Shown: positions 18,429 to 29,270, numbered from the stretch's first letter. The stretch is 64,000 nucleotides of DNA from Shewanella glacialimarina (GCF_020511155.1 NZ_CP041216.1:1302001-1366000); one strand, 5' to 3'. A program made the numbers and translations. Notes: a model not told the origin generated them from the sequence alone.

Positions 18429-19598
18429 ATGCCAAGCAGTTCTAGCCCTGAGTTTCAGCTTCGCTGGCTCAGGGCTTGTTATTTTTTCTTCTTTGCTATT
18501 CTTGGTGTTCTAGTCCCTTATCTTGGGGTATTTTTTGACGCCCGCGGGTTTGATGCCCAAGAGATTGGTTCATTACTTGCCATACTCATGGCGACGCGGA
18601 TCGTTGCGCCTAACCTTTGGGCTATGGTTGCTGATAGAACAGGGATGCGTGCCAGTTTGATCAAGCTAGGGGCTTTTTGTGCTGCGCTGACTTTTATCAG
18701 CTTTTTCTTTGAAGGTGGTTTTTGGTATCTGGCGATTAGTTTGACTATTTATACCTTCTTTTGGAATGCCATTTTAGCTCAGCTGGAAGTGATAACCCTT
18801 GAAACCTTGGGTGACAATGCCAATCAATATGGCGCAATTCGAAGTTGGGGCAGCGTTGGCTACATTGTTTTAGTTGTGCTTGCGGGCGTGAGTATCGAAC
18901 GTTTAGGGGCAGAGGTATTGCCTTACATCGGCATGGTACTATTTATTGGCCTATTAATATGCTCAATGCCGCTACCTTCAACTAAAGCCGCTGTGTTAAG
19001 CGGGTCTGAACGGCCTAAATTAACCTTAGATAAACCAATCATCCTATTCCTATTGTCTGCCTTATTATTACAAATGAGTGTTGGACCTTTCTACGGTTTT
19101 TTTGTGCTCTATCTTAAACAAGTTGGTTATTCGGAAACCTTCGCTGGGATCATGGTGGCCTTTGGGGTATTGGCCGAAATAGGCATCTTTTTATACGCTT
19201 CAAAATTGATTGGCAAATATGGTTTACGCCTGTTGCTTATTGTTAGTATTGTGCTGACCTCTGTGCGTTGGTTAATTTTAGGGTATTATCCCGATGTCAT
19301 TTTTATGCTGGTATTTAGCCAAACATTACATGCCTTTACCTTTGGGTTAACCCATGCCGTGTCTATTCAATTTATTCATCGTCATTTTGGTATCCATCAT
19401 CGCAGTACTGGCCAGGCCTTATATGCTAGCCTGAGCTTTGGTGTGGGTGGTGCGTTAGGGACTTGGGTTAGCGGCTATATTTGGGGCGATGGTAGTGGCG
19501 CTGCGCAAGTTTGGTTATTTGCAGCAACTTGTGCCATAGCCTCTGCCGTGGCCGTTATGTTTATTCCCGATATGAATGGTAAAAGCCAGCACAGCTGA
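18429..19598 (+). CDS. MFS transporter (HcaT/nucleoside-symporter-like)
   Basis: A 389-residue, 12-helix major facilitator of the MFS_1_like/3-phenylpropionate (HcaT)-like group. Features visible are an N-terminal helix (FFFAILGVLVPYLGVFF), a basic loop between helices 2 and 3 (VADRTGMRAS) and repeated hydrophobic segments to the end. The substrate is unknown. The ATG follows the aroC stop with no gap, so translation is probably coupled. The conserved placement next to aroC could be simple operon architecture rather than a functional link. Confidence 0.8.
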   Translation: MPSSSSPEFQLRWLRACYFFFFAILGVLVPYLGVFFDARGFDAQEIGSLLAILMATRIVAPNLWAMVADRTGMRASLIKLGAFCAALTFISFFFEGGFWYLAISLTIYTFFWNAILAQLEVITLETLGDNANQYGAIRSWGSVGYIVLVVLAGVSIERLGAEVLPYIGMVLFIGLLICSMPLPSTKAAVLSGSERPKLTLDKPIILFLLSALLLQMSVGPFYGFFVLYLKQVGYSETFAGIMVAFGVLAEIGIFLYASKLIGKYGLRLLLIVSIVLTSVRWLILGYYPDVIFMLVFSQTLHAFTFGLTHAVSIQFIHRHFGIHHRSTGQALYASLSFGVGGALGTWVSGYIWGDGSGAAQVWLFAATCAIASAVAVMFIPDMNGKSQHS

Positions 19599-19662
19599 TG
19601 TTGTGGATTCAAATTTAGATCAATTGTTTCATTCAACAGCAATATATAGAGAAGGAGCCGAT

Positions 19663-20847
19663 GTGAAGCCGTTTCGTTTAGGATTACTCATTAACCCATT
19701 AGCAGGTTTAGGTGGCAGTGTCGGTTTAAAAGGATCAGACGGTGTTGCCGAAGAAGCATTGGCCAAAGGTGCTGAGCCCAAAGCACATCTGCGCATGCAG
19801 CAGGCGTTAGAGCTTGTGTCCGCGTATAAAGATCGCATTCAAATCGTTACTTCGTCTGGCTGTATGGGCGAAGATATCGCTGTTAAAATGGGCTTTAATA
19901 CTCAGGTTGTGCATCACTGCATCGGTAATCAAAATCAACCTGGTGCAGATCTAAGTGAACTTAATAAAAGCACTCAAAGAGTATTAAATACCACACAGCA
20001 AGATACCCGTGACGCAGTAAAGGCATTATTAGATCAGTCATTGGATCTATTACTATTTGCTGGTGGTGATGGTACTGCAAGAGATGTGTACTCTATTGTC
20101 GATGATGCTATTCCTGTATTAGGCGTACCTGCTGGGGTTAAAATTCATTCAGGCGTTTATGGCATAACGCCTAAGGCTTCGGGCTTAGTGCTTAAAATGC
20201 TGCTGGATGGTGAGTTAGTCAGTTTAATGACCGCTGATGTCATGGATATTGATGAAACGGCATTTAGGCAAGGTACAGTTAAAGCCAAACGCTTTGGTGA
20301 AATGTTAGTGCCAGCAGAGCCGCGTTATGTACAAGCGGTAAAAATGGGCGGTAAAGAAACCGATGAATTAGTATTGGCCGATATCGCAGCCGATGTGATT
20401 GAGTCAATGGATGATGAGATTTTTATCATGGGCTCAGGCAGCACAGTCGCGGCAATTATGGATGATCTTTATTTAGATAACACCTTACTTGGTGTTGATG
20501 TTATTCAAGATAAACAATTAATTGCCACAGATGTAACAGCCCAAGAGTTACTACAGATAACAAGTGGCAAACCAACCAAGCTTGTGATCACCTTGATTGG
20601 TGGTCAAGGTCATGTGCTTGGAAGAGGTAACCAACAACTGTCACCCGCATTGATAAAACAGCTGGGTAAAGACAATATTTTGATCGTAGCCACAAAAACT
20701 AAGCTAAAAGCACTTGAAGGACGGCCATTAATTGTGGATAGTGGCGACCCAGAATTAGATGTAGCTCTTACAGGCTATTATAAAGTAATAACTGGTTACC
20801 ATGATTACGTCATGTATCAAGTGGCTAACCCAGATTTGGTGGAATAA
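19663..20847 (+). CDS. ATP-NAD kinase / AcoX-like family protein
   Basis: About 394 residues from a GTG at 19663, which has AAGGAG five bases upstream and gives the conserved start KPFRLGLLINPLAGLGG. The frame is open upstream to 19576, overlapping the MFS gene, but that extension looks unlike a domain. The nucleotide-binding motif GGDGTARD marks the NAD-kinase/diacylglycerol-kinase fold. This is the ATP-NAD kinase family distinct from NadK; activity and substrate have not been settled from sequence. It sits between the MFS gene and yfcL in one operon. Confidence 0.75.
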   Translation: MKPFRLGLLINPLAGLGGSVGLKGSDGVAEEALAKGAEPKAHLRMQQALELVSAYKDRIQIVTSSGCMGEDIAVKMGFNTQVVHHCIGNQNQPGADLSELNKSTQRVLNTTQQDTRDAVKALLDQSLDLLLFAGGDGTARDVYSIVDDAIPVLGVPAGVKIHSGVYGITPKASGLVLKMLLDGELVSLMTADVMDIDETAFRQGTVKAKRFGEMLVPAEPRYVQAVKMGGKETDELVLADIAADVIESMDDEIFIMGSGSTVAAIMDDLYLDNTLLGVDVIQDKQLIATDVTAQELLQITSGKPTKLVITLIGGQGHVLGRGNQQLSPALIKQLGKDNILIVATKTKLKALEGRPLIVDSGDPELDVALTGYYKVITGYHDYVMYQVANPDLVE

Positions 20848-20851
20848 ACCC

Positions 20852-21130
20852 ATGTTAGAAAAGTATGATGTCGCGATGGAATCTTGGATACAAGAAACCG
20901 TTAGCAATGGTGATGATGATGCATTATTTGCCAGTGGTTACTTACAAGGCCATATTGCAGTGGTTTTAGCAAAACTTGAAGTGCAAGCTGATCAAGGTAT
21001 TGATGCACTCGATAATCAAGTGATTCAGTGTCTTGCGCTGGCAAATGAAGAACTTAATGATGCTGATTATGTATTAGTTGCCCAAGCTTGGCAGCAATTA
21101 CGCAGTCGTATTGTGTCTGCAGTAGCATAG
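20852..21130 (+). CDS. yfcL: YfcL family protein
   Basis: A 92-residue acidic helical protein starting MLEKYDVAMESW from ATG 20852, four bases after the previous stop. The open frame extends 17 codons upstream inside the neighbour without a good start. It matches the small YfcL family, whose function is unknown. It is translated within the aroC-to-SpoU gene run and probably coupled to both neighbours, with the next ATG three bases after its stop. Confidence 0.75.
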   Translation: MLEKYDVAMESWIQETVSNGDDDALFASGYLQGHIAVVLAKLEVQADQGIDALDNQVIQCLALANEELNDADYVLVAQAWQQLRSRIVSAVA

Positions 21131-21133
21131 TTA

Positions 21134-21715
21134 ATGTCACTTACTATATTAGATGATAAACAGCTCGAAACAGCATTTGAGCAAGTATCTGCTCACGTTG
21201 CAATTGGGCTGGTTAATCCCAAAACCCCAGTGAATGTGGGCGGGATTATGCGCGCATCGGGTTGTTATGGCGTCAATCAAGTATTTTATACTGGTAGACG
21301 TTATGATTTTGCGGTTAAAGCGGATACTCAATATGAAGTTGATAAAAAGCAAGCTGCCAAAACCATTCCACTGAAAGGCGTTGAATCATTATTAGCCCAA
21401 GTGCCCAAAGGCAGTAAGGTCATTTGCGTTGATCTTGTGGTGGGTGCGATTCCATTACCGCAATTTATCCATCCAGAGAATGCCTTCTACATTTTTGGCC
21501 CTGAAGATGGCACCATTCCCCAGCAGCTTATCGATGCCGCTGATGACGTAGTTTATGTGCCGACCAAAGGGTGTATGAATCTTGCTGCTTCAGTAAATGT
21601 GTTGCTGTATGACCGATTAGCCAAATCAACAGTACATCAAACGGATGATAAGCTGATTATCAAAAATCGCGATACTAACAACCGTACCCGCGTGAAGCAC
21701 TGGTTAAAGAAGTAA
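21134..21715 (+). CDS. SpoU/TrmH-family RNA methyltransferase
   Basis: A 193-residue SPOUT methyltransferase. Motif 1 is NPKTPVNVGGIMRASGCYG, and the C-terminal trefoil-knot motifs are IFGPEDGTIP and KGCMNLAASVNVLLYDR. Such enzymes 2'-O-methylate tRNA or rRNA. It lacks the N-terminal substrate-binding domain of RlmB and is short like TrmL, but it is not closely recognisable as TrmL, so the target RNA is left open. It is the last gene of the aroC run; no clear hairpin terminator follows. Confidence 0.82.
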   Translation: MSLTILDDKQLETAFEQVSAHVAIGLVNPKTPVNVGGIMRASGCYGVNQVFYTGRRYDFAVKADTQYEVDKKQAAKTIPLKGVESLLAQVPKGSKVICVDLVVGAIPLPQFIHPENAFYIFGPEDGTIPQQLIDAADDVVYVPTKGCMNLAASVNVLLYDRLAKSTVHQTDDKLIIKNRDTNNRTRVKHWLKK

Positions 21716-22148
21716 CCAATAAGTAGGGTGTTTTGCTGTTAATCATCAAGGCACTTTGCTTTCTATGTTGTTTTAATTCCACGTTTTAATTTTCTTACTT
21801 CATCCATAAATATCTATTTTTTATCTTCCTAAAAATCCGCAACAATCATCACTAGCTCATTTTTCTAGCGAAGCTTAATCAGCGGTTTTCTTTTGGCGGG
21901 CATAAAGTGATGATCCCCGATGAGTTGCTCTTAGGTTTTTGTTTTATCAGTGGGAGTTTTAAAAATAAAGAGGGTGGTGATAATAAATAGATTGCGGGAG
22001 CCGGATTACTGTTAACAACAGAAGCGACGACCTTCTTAGGCTTGTATAAAGAGTTGAGCCGGACGAGTTGCTCTAAGACTTTTTTACTATTGTGATAGTG
22101 AGATTTTAAAAAAAGAAAGGGTTGTGATTATAACTAAGATTAATAAAT
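21716..22148. other. Intergenic region with tRNA-fMet remnants
   Basis: There is no protein gene. The right half carries a decayed tRNA-fMet copy (21991-22075), and before it, around 21911-21980, a weaker echo of the flank: GATGAGTTGCTCTTAGG plus an A/G-rich tail resembles the stretch at 22060-22135. This suggests that an array unit was duplicated together with its spacer and then eroded. Confidence 0.55.
21991..22075 (-). pseudogene. Decayed tRNA-fMet copy
   Basis: The 3' acceptor and T-arm side (ATTGCGGGAGCCGGATT) and the CGACGACCTT block are retained. The T-loop is interrupted by an ACTGTTAACAACAGAAG insertion, the anticodon arm is replaced, and only GACGAG of the D-arm side remains. It cannot fold as a tRNA. 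Confidence 0.7.
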
Positions 22149-22225
<77 letters not shown>

Positions 22226-22262
22226 ACTGTATTTATTACTTGTATTGCTTTTACATTTAATT

Positions 22263-22320
22263 TGTTGCGGGAGCCGGATTTTAACCGACGACCTTTGTAG
22301 GTAATAAGACCTGAGCCCGA
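22263..22320 (-). pseudogene. Truncated tRNA-fMet remnant
   Basis: The 3' half (TTGTTGCGGGAGCCGGATT, CCGACGACCTT) is followed by unrelated bases and a short TGAGCCCGAC echo. The anticodon region and 5' acceptor strand are lost and the CCA end is changed to TTG/CAA, so it is non-functional. Confidence 0.75.
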
Positions 22321-22351
22321 CATATCTACAAACTAAACAACACTATTAAAT

Positions 22352-22428
<77 letters not shown>

Positions 22429-22462
22429 ACTGTATTTATCACTAGTATTACTTTCATCAAAT

Positions 22463-22539
<77 letters not shown>

Positions 22540-22588
22540 ACTGTATTTGAATCAATTCGTTTATCGTAATCATTTAATAAATGATTAT

Positions 22589-22665
<77 letters not shown>

Positions 22666-22734
22666 TCCTATAAAACGCTGCTTTGATGGCTAACATTCTT
22701 AACAAAGTTTGTTATGCCCTTCGAAGCGGAGCGA

Positions 22735-22763
22735 ACTATAACGACTGACCTATGGCTTTGCAA
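22735..22763 (-). promoter_or_regulatory. Sigma-70 promoter of the tRNA-fMet array
   Basis: On the minus strand, TTGCAA (-35), a 17-base spacer and TATAGT (-10) are followed by a GC-rich discriminator (TCGCTCCGC), the form typical of stringently controlled stable-RNA promoters. It points into the tRNA array. Confidence 0.7.
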
Positions 22764-22960
22764 GCGTATTTTGAAAATATGCATCTGTTTGCGGGTAAAG
22801 TACTCTGTTTGACTGTTTAAATAGCAATTTATAGCCTTAAGCCTTAAAAGAGGCAGTTATCTTATTAACATTAGGTAACAGAAGCGCGACCAAATTAGAT
22901 AAGTCGTTGGGGATATCCGTTTGAACAGGTATAATGCGCATCAGAATTTATTGAGTAAAG

Positions 22961-25111
22961 ATGACTAGCCAACCCATGTTTAATTTTTTTGCTGCCTCCC
23001 CGAAAGGGTTTGAATATAGCCTTGCTTGTGAACTGAAAGAATTCGGTGCGCAAGAGGTAAAAGAAAGTGTTGCAGGTGTTTATTTTTCTGCACCCCTTGA
23101 ACTCGCCTATCGGATCACTTTATGGACAAGGTTAGCAAGCCGAATTGTGTTGGTTATCTATAAAGGTCCTTGTGAATCACCGGAGCAGTTATATAACGCT
23201 GCTTACTGTATTGACTGGCCGTCGCATTTTTCTAATAAGAATACCTTTAGTATCGATTTTCACGGTACCGGCGGTTTTATTAACAACACCCAGTTTGGTG
23301 CGTTAAAAATCAAAGACGCTGTCGTTGACCGTTTCCGTGATGATGGTGACAATCGTCCCGATGTTGAAAGGGTTAACCCTGACTTTAAAATCGATGCACA
23401 TTTCCGAAATGGACAAGTCACTATAGCGATGAACTTTTCTGGTTCGTCTCTGCATCAGCGTGGTTATCGCTCGACTACCGGTGAAGCGCCATTAAAAGAA
23501 AACTTAGCAGCTAATATGTTGGTCCGTTCAGGTTGGCAACAGCAACCTGTTACTTTATTAGACCCATTTTGTGGTAGCGGCACCATACTAATTGAAGCGG
23601 CGTTAATGGCTTGCGATATTGCACCAGGTCTTAAGCGCGAACGATTTGGTTTTGAGTGTTGGCGCAGCCATAACAAAACCATGTGGGCATCTGTTCTAGA
23701 AGAAGCTCACGCACGTGCTACCTTAGGTAAAAGCCGTTGTAACATTAAATTTTATGGCTCTGATATCGATTCTCGCATCGTGTCACTGGCACAGCGCAAT
23801 GCTGAAAACGCCGGTGTCGATGATCTTATTGAGTTTAATGTTACCGACGTACTCCAGTTAACCCCACCTGAAGCGGAAGGTTTCTTAATTTCTAACCCTC
23901 CCTATGGTGAGCGTCTTGGCAGTGTCACTGAGCTATTACAGCTTTACTATCAACTAGGCGACAAGTTCAAAAAAGAATTTGGTGGTTGGAAAGTGGCAAT
24001 GCTGTGCAGTGATGTAGAGCTTATCTCATCACTAAAGCTTAAAGCCGATAAACAAATGAAAATGTTTAACGGTGCACTTGAATGTGTGTTTAACCTTTAT
24101 ACCCTGCATGCAACAGACACCCGTCGCATAGCGCCTGAGTTACCTGATGGCGTCGATATTGTTGATATTGCCCCCGCGTTTTCTAATCGTATTAAAAAGA
24201 ATATGAAGCAGTTAGAAAAGTGGGCAAAGAAAGAAAATATCAATAGCTACCGTATATATGATGCCGATTTGCCAGAATATAACGTCGCTATCGACAAATA
24301 CGTTGATTACGTTGTGATTCAAGAATATTCAGCCCCTGCGACTATTCCAGAAGCGATTACTAAACGTCGTGTGAGTGATGTTTTACTGTCTTTACCTGGT
24401 GCACTAGGCATTAGTGCTGACAAAATTACCTTGAAAACGCGAGAGCGCCAAAAAGGCACTAATCAATATGAAAAGTTGGATGAGAAAAAGTTAGAAGTTA
24501 TCACCCAAGAATATGGCGCACGTTTCAAATTAAACTTAACCGGTTATTTAGATACAGGTCTGTTCTTAGACCATAGAGTTACTCGTAAACTGGTTGGTGA
24601 AAAGTCACGAGACCGTAATGTATTAAACCTTTTTGCCTACACAGGAACCGCCTCAGTTCATGCAGCATTAGGCGGTGCTAAATCGGTAACTACGGTTGAT
24701 ATGTCTAATACTTATATTAGCTGGGCGAAAGAAAACTTCAGCTTAAACCGCCTAGCGGGTAGACATTACCAATTTATACAAGCCGATTGTCTACAGTGGA
24801 TTAAAGAAAATAGCCATAATAAATATGAGCTTATATTTATAGATCCGCCAACGTTTTCTAACTCAAAACGTATGGAAGATAGCTGGGACGTTCAGCGTGA
24901 CTACGTAAATATGTTGGGTGATGCAATCAAATTGTTGTCACCAGAAGGTGAAATTATCTTCTCTAACAATAAACGTAAATTTAAAATGGATACCGATTTA
25001 CTCACCAAGATGGGCATGAATGTGGTCAATATCGATGACCAGTGTTTGCCGCTTGATTTTAAACGTAATCCTCATATTCACAATGTTTGGTTAATTACCC
25101 ATGCCAAATGA
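22961..25111 (+). CDS. rlmL: 23S rRNA G2445/G2069 methyltransferase RlmKL
   Basis: A 716-residue fusion of two methyltransferases. A THUMP RNA-binding domain (about 45-155) leads into the RlmL N2-methyltransferase with [17 protein letters not shown] and NPPYGERLG. The C-terminal RlmK half has [14 protein letters not shown] and [13 protein letters not shown]. It modifies G2445 and G2069 of 23S rRNA. The 3' end overlaps the next gene by 11 bases. The gene lies opposite the tRNA array with about 295 bases between. Confidence 0.95.
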   Translation: MTSQPMFNFFAASPKGFEYSLACELKEFGAQEVKESVAGVYFSAPLELAYRITLWTRLASRIVLVIYKGPCESPEQLYNAAYCIDWPSHFSNKNTFSIDFHGTGGFINNTQFGALKIKDAVVDRFRDDGDNRPDVERVNPDFKIDAHFRNGQVTIAMNFSGSSLHQRGYRSTTGEAPLKENLAANMLVRSGWQQQPVTLLDPFCGSGTILIEAALMACDIAPGLKRERFGFECWRSHNKTMWASVLEEAHARATLGKSRCNIKFYGSDIDSRIVSLAQRNAENAGVDDLIEFNVTDVLQLTPPEAEGFLISNPPYGERLGSVTELLQLYYQLGDKFKKEFGGWKVAMLCSDVELISSLKLKADKQMKMFNGALECVFNLYTLHATDTRRIAPELPDGVDIVDIAPAFSNRIKKNMKQLEKWAKKENINSYRIYDADLPEYNVAIDKYVDYVVIQEYSAPATIPEAITKRRVSDVLLSLPGALGISADKITLKTRERQKGTNQYEKLDEKKLEVITQEYGARFKLNLTGYLDTGLFLDHRVTRKLVGEKSRDRNVLNLFAYTGTASVHAALGGAKSVTTVDMSNTYISWAKENFSLNRLAGRHYQFIQADCLQWIKENSHNKYELIFIDPPTFSNSKRMEDSWDVQRDYVNMLGDAIKLLSPEGEIIFSNNKRKFKMDTDLLTKMGMNVVNIDDQCLPLDFKRNPHIHNVWLITHAK

Positions 25112-25331
25112 GAGTGAATATGTGTTGTATCACACCGAAGGCTGTCACTTATGCGAGTTAGCATTAGCTTTGGTTGAGCAATCTAAAGTGAATTTTAAGC
25201 AGGTCGATATTTGTGAAGTTGCAGAGTTAGCTCAGCGCTATGGCACTTCCATCCCCGTGTTTGCTGATGGCCAGCGTGAAATATGTTGGCCTTTCAATGC
25301 GTCTGAATTAGCGCGATTTTTAGGAGAGTAG
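25101..25331 (+). CDS. Glutaredoxin-like (DUF836) protein
   Basis: A 76-residue thioredoxin-fold protein with a CHLC motif near the N-terminus ([10 protein letters not shown]) and the cis-proline region GTSIPVF. It belongs to the DUF836 glutaredoxin-like family commonly found between rlmKL and uup. The start ATG lies inside the last codons of rlmL and its stop is one base before uup, so the three genes are translationally linked. The redox partner is unknown. Confidence 0.85.
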   Translation: MPNESEYVLYHTEGCHLCELALALVEQSKVNFKQVDICEVAELAQRYGTSIPVFADGQREICWPFNASELARFLGE

Positions 25332-25332
25332 T

Positions 25333-27249
25333 GTGAGTCTTGTTCGAATTAGTAATGGCTCATTAGCCTATGGTTACACGCCATTATTGCAAAATGCCGA
25401 TTTTACCATTGAACCCGGAGAACGGGTGTGTATTGTTGGCCGTAACGGTGCGGGAAAATCGAGTTTAATGAAAATTTTGTCGGGTGATGTATTACTCGAC
25501 GATGGCGAATTTAACATCACTAATAATGTGAATGTCAGTCGCTTACAACAAGACCCTCCTAAAGCTGAAACCGGCACCGTTTATGCGTATATTGCCGCGG
25601 GTTTACAAGAAGTTGGTGAAGCATTAGAGAAGTATCATCAATTGTCTCACGACATCGCCGATGCATCGCCTGAAGAAATGGATCGTATGCTAAAGGAAAT
25701 GCAGCCTCTTCAGGACATTCTTGATCATAATAATGGCTGGCAGCTAGATTCTCGCATCATGCAAACCTGTGAACTACTTCGCCTAGATGCGGATAAGCCA
25801 TTATCAGAATTGTCAGGTGGCTGGCAGCGTAAAGTTGCGTTGGCGCGTGCGTTAGTAAGCGAGCCAGATTTATTATTACTTGATGAACCAACCAACCATT
25901 TAGATATCGATACTATCGAATGGCTTGAGCAGTTTTTAATGAATTTTAAAGGCGCTATTGTGTTCGTCAGCCATGACCGTGGTTTTATTCAACGTATGGC
26001 GACTCGCATTGTCGATTTAGACCGAGGCGTGGTGACATCTTGGCCAGGAAACTATCAAGCATACCTTGATGGCAAGATTGAATGGTTAAGAGTTGAAGCA
26101 GAGAAAAATGCTCAATTTGATAAAAAACTCGCAGAAGAAGAAGTCTGGATAAGACAAGGTGTTAAAGCACGTCGTACTCGTAATGAAGGACGAGTGAGAT
26201 CCCTTGAAGCATTACGCAAAGAGCGTGGAGAGCGTTTAAATCGTCAAGGTAATGCTAAAATGGCCGTGTCAGATGGCCAACGTTCAGGTAAGTTAGTGTT
26301 TGATATTCTTAATGTTGATTACAACATTCCAGAGAAAAACTTAGTTAAAAACTTCAGCTCAACTGTCATGCGCGGTGACCGTATCGCCTTAATTGGCCCT
26401 AACGGTTGTGGTAAATCAACCTTAGTTAAATTGCTAATTGATCAATTGAAACCGCAATCTGGTGAAATTAAAGTCGGCACCAAGTTAGAAGTGGCTTACT
26501 TTGATCAGTACCGTGAAGCACTTGATCCTGAAAAAACCGTTGAAGAAAACGTCGGTGAAGGTAAAAGTACCGTCACAGTAAATGGACAAGATCGTCATAT
26601 TTTAAGCTACTTACAGGATTTCTTATTCTCGCCTATGCGTGCAAGAACGCCAGTGAAAGCCTTATCCGGCGGAGAGAAAAACAGGCTCTTACTTGCGCGC
26701 TTATTCTTACGTCCAGCAAACTTAATTATTCTTGATGAACCAACAAACGATCTTGATATTGAGACCTTAGAGTTGTTAGAGTCATTACTGACTGATTTCG
26801 AAGGCACCTTATTAATCGTCAGCCACGATAGATCATTTATCGATAATACAGTGACAAGTAGCTGGTGGTTTACTGGAAATGGCCATTGGAGTGAGTATGT
26901 TGGTGGTTACCAAGATGCAGTGTCTCAAGGGGCAAAATTTTATTCTGAGGAACCTGCGGCAGAAATCGTTGTCCAAGCTCCAGCGGTTAAGGAAGTCGTT
27001 CCAGTTAAGACACCTGAAAAGCCAGCAAAAAAGCTGTCTTATAAGATGCAACGTGAGCTGGATGAGTTGCCCGCTAGAATGGAACAGTTAGAGCAAGAAA
27101 TAGCATCCTTACAAGCAACGACGAACAATGCTGACTTTTATAATCAGCCACAAGATACGGTTAATAACGCATTACAGCTATTAGCGACAACCGAACAGAA
27201 TTTAGAAAAATGTTTTGAGCGATGGGAAGAGCTTGAGTCATTAAAATAA
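25333..27249 (+). CDS. uup: ABC-F ATPase Uup
   Basis: A 638-residue soluble ABC-F protein with two nucleotide-binding domains: Walker A GRNGAGKS and GPNGCGKS, signatures LSGGW and LSGGEK, and Walker B with LLLLDEPTNHLD and LIILDEPTNDLD. A linker joins them, and a C-terminal coiled-coil domain (about 560-638) is rich in E, Q and L. Uup binds ribosomes/branched DNA structures and limits tandem-repeat deletion. The start is GTG 25333, after AGGAGAG. Confidence 0.93.
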   Translation: MSLVRISNGSLAYGYTPLLQNADFTIEPGERVCIVGRNGAGKSSLMKILSGDVLLDDGEFNITNNVNVSRLQQDPPKAETGTVYAYIAAGLQEVGEALEKYHQLSHDIADASPEEMDRMLKEMQPLQDILDHNNGWQLDSRIMQTCELLRLDADKPLSELSGGWQRKVALARALVSEPDLLLLDEPTNHLDIDTIEWLEQFLMNFKGAIVFVSHDRGFIQRMATRIVDLDRGVVTSWPGNYQAYLDGKIEWLRVEAEKNAQFDKKLAEEEVWIRQGVKARRTRNEGRVRSLEALRKERGERLNRQGNAKMAVSDGQRSGKLVFDILNVDYNIPEKNLVKNFSSTVMRGDRIALIGPNGCGKSTLVKLLIDQLKPQSGEIKVGTKLEVAYFDQYREALDPEKTVEENVGEGKSTVTVNGQDRHILSYLQDFLFSPMRARTPVKALSGGEKNRLLLARLFLRPANLIILDEPTNDLDIETLELLESLLTDFEGTLLIVSHDRSFIDNTVTSSWWFTGNGHWSEYVGGYQDAVSQGAKFYSEEPAAEIVVQAPAVKEVVPVKTPEKPAKKLSYKMQRELDELPARMEQLEQEIASLQATTNNADFYNQPQDTVNNALQLLATTEQNLEKCFERWEELESLK

Positions 27250-27275
27250 AGAATAATAAAACAGGAATAGTTTAC

Positions 27276-29180
27276 ATGAAGTTAAAGTTAGACAGAGCCT
27301 TATCATTGGTTGCTATTGGTGTATTAAGCGTTATTGGCAGTACACAAGCAGCTTCTGTATATGAAATTGTTAATTTAGATGAAGTGACTTACGATTTACG
27401 CGGTACGCTCACAGGCACTCGTTCAGGTTATGCGTTAGGTGTTGATAATAACGACGAATTAGTCGGTATTTCTAAGGGCAAAAAGAAGCTCAGCACTGAA
27501 GATATTGAAGGCGGCATCATAGATGTTGAAGATGGTATAGCACCAGCCGAACAAATTACTTATTCAATTTATAAACCAATTGAGGCAAATAACTTTACCT
27601 TTACTGCTGCTGCCAATGCTGCTGAAGCATGGAAACCTGCTTTTTTTAGCATCGCAGGTACGACTGCTCCCGGCACGTTAGATGCGGAAGGCGAGCAAGT
27701 CGTCAATTCAGTGGATAGCTATTTTTACGGCATGAATAGCAGCGGTGTTAAAGTTGGATCCTTTAGTGCGCCAGAACAACAAATACCTTATGAAGGTACA
27801 ATAGCAGATCAAGAATATTGGTATATTCGTGAGTTTGAGCTGCGTGGTGTGGCGGTGAACTCCATTAACAGTCCTGCTACTGAACTGTCTTTGGTGCCTC
27901 CTTATACCACCTTTACGCGTGAAGAGAGCGGTGACAAACCCGCCGCAACTGTTGAGTTAGGCGGTTGGTCATCGGCGTCAGCGGTTAATGAAAATAATAT
28001 TGCAACGGGTTACGGCAGCACTGAGCTGGCTTCATTCAGTAAAGACCGAGTCAACCTTTGTATTGATAATTTCAATCCAGATGCAGATAATCCATCACCT
28101 GTTGATGTTTGTGTTCAAGCAGATCAATACCCTATTAATAACCGTCGTAACATTCAATATCAAACCCGTGCCCTTGTGTGGGATTTAAATAATATTGATG
28201 CTGAAGGTAAGCCTTTAGTTACTGAATTACCTTTGGGGTTAACTCCAGGCGAGTCAACTTTTGTATTTACTGCCCAAGGTCTAGGTATTAATAGTCAAGC
28301 AGATGTTGTTGGACGCTCCCATGTTTATCGCAATGGGGATACTAATAATTTACGTCAAGATGCTGCTTTTTGGAAAAAAGATGCAAATGGTGTGTATCAA
28401 TATAATTGGGTTGATTTTAAAGATAACGATATTTTAGCCTCAATGTCATATGATATAAATGATGATGGTTTAATGGTTGGTAGTTACCAAAAGTACATCG
28501 GCGGCTATCTACGTAGTAAGTTTTTCATTTTTGACACTAATAACACAACAGAGTTACCCGTCACTCCTGATGATTTTAATATAGGACTTTCAGATCTTAG
28601 TAGCAAAGCGAAAGACATTAATAATAAAGGTCAAGTAGTGGGTCAAATTGAAGTGACTTACGATAAAGAAAAACCTAGACCAAAAGCGGGTTTCTTATAT
28701 AATCACGCAGACAAAGAATTTTTAAACATTAACAATCTTTTGGTTTGTGAATCAAAAGGTTATGAGTCTTCTGGTGATTCGTGGGCTCGTAAGAAAATCA
28801 CTATTCAAGATGGTACAGGAGAAGAGTTAACTTACGATTCAGAATTTTATGTCGTTGAAGCTAATAGTATTAATGAAGATGGTACTATTGTGGGTACCGC
28901 ATTTATTAGAAAACCACAGTATCAATTTGATCTTCTGGGCAACTTAATCATCAATGAAGAAAACGGCCTACCTTATTTTGCGTTAGATGGGAATGGTAAT
29001 CCGGTTACATCTTATCTTCCTCGTATGGTGGTGTTAAAACCGACTAGCGGTGAAGCGTGTAGTTACACTGATGTACCAGAAGAAAAACCTTATGTGCGTC
29101 AAGGTGCAGCAAGTTTGGCATGGTTATTTGCGCTGCCACTATTATGGTTAAGACGACGCAAAGTCAAATTAGCTAAGTAA
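27276..29180 (+). CDS. Exported DUF3466 protein with GlyGly-CTERM-like anchor
   Basis: A 634-residue protein. Residues 1-25 are a signal peptide (ending TQAA). The body consists of repeated short units of the form 'VxxxNxxGxxVGxS' (ALGVDNNDELVGIS, MSYDINDDGLMVGSY, AKDINNKGQVVGQ, ANSINEDGTIVGTA), as in DUF3466/HAF-type repeat proteins. The C-terminus GAASLAWLFALPLLWLRRRKVK is a hydrophobic segment followed by an arginine cluster, resembling a GlyGly-CTERM rhombosortase sorting signal. It is therefore probably exported, cleaved and surface-associated or secreted. Function is unknown. A terminator follows at 29271. Confidence 0.78.
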   Translation: MKLKLDRALSLVAIGVLSVIGSTQAASVYEIVNLDEVTYDLRGTLTGTRSGYALGVDNNDELVGISKGKKKLSTEDIEGGIIDVEDGIAPAEQITYSIYKPIEANNFTFTAAANAAEAWKPAFFSIAGTTAPGTLDAEGEQVVNSVDSYFYGMNSSGVKVGSFSAPEQQIPYEGTIADQEYWYIREFELRGVAVNSINSPATELSLVPPYTTFTREESGDKPAATVELGGWSSASAVNENNIATGYGSTELASFSKDRVNLCIDNFNPDADNPSPVDVCVQADQYPINNRRNIQYQTRALVWDLNNIDAEGKPLVTELPLGLTPGESTFVFTAQGLGINSQADVVGRSHVYRNGDTNNLRQDAAFWKKDANGVYQYNWVDFKDNDILASMSYDINDDGLMVGSYQKYIGGYLRSKFFIFDTNNTTELPVTPDDFNIGLSDLSSKAKDINNKGQVVGQIEVTYDKEKPRPKAGFLYNHADKEFLNINNLLVCESKGYESSGDSWARKKITIQDGTGEELTYDSEFYVVEANSINEDGTIVGTAFIRKPQYQFDLLGNLIINEENGLPYFALDGNGNPVTSYLPRMVVLKPTSGEACSYTDVPEEKPYVRQGAASLAWLFALPLLWLRRRKVKLAK

Positions 29181-29270
29181 GCGTTAATCACTCTAGCAGC
29201 TTGTTGAACTCAGTTAAACGCTGATTTACGCTATGTGCTGATACTGTTATTGAGTAGACTATGAAACATA

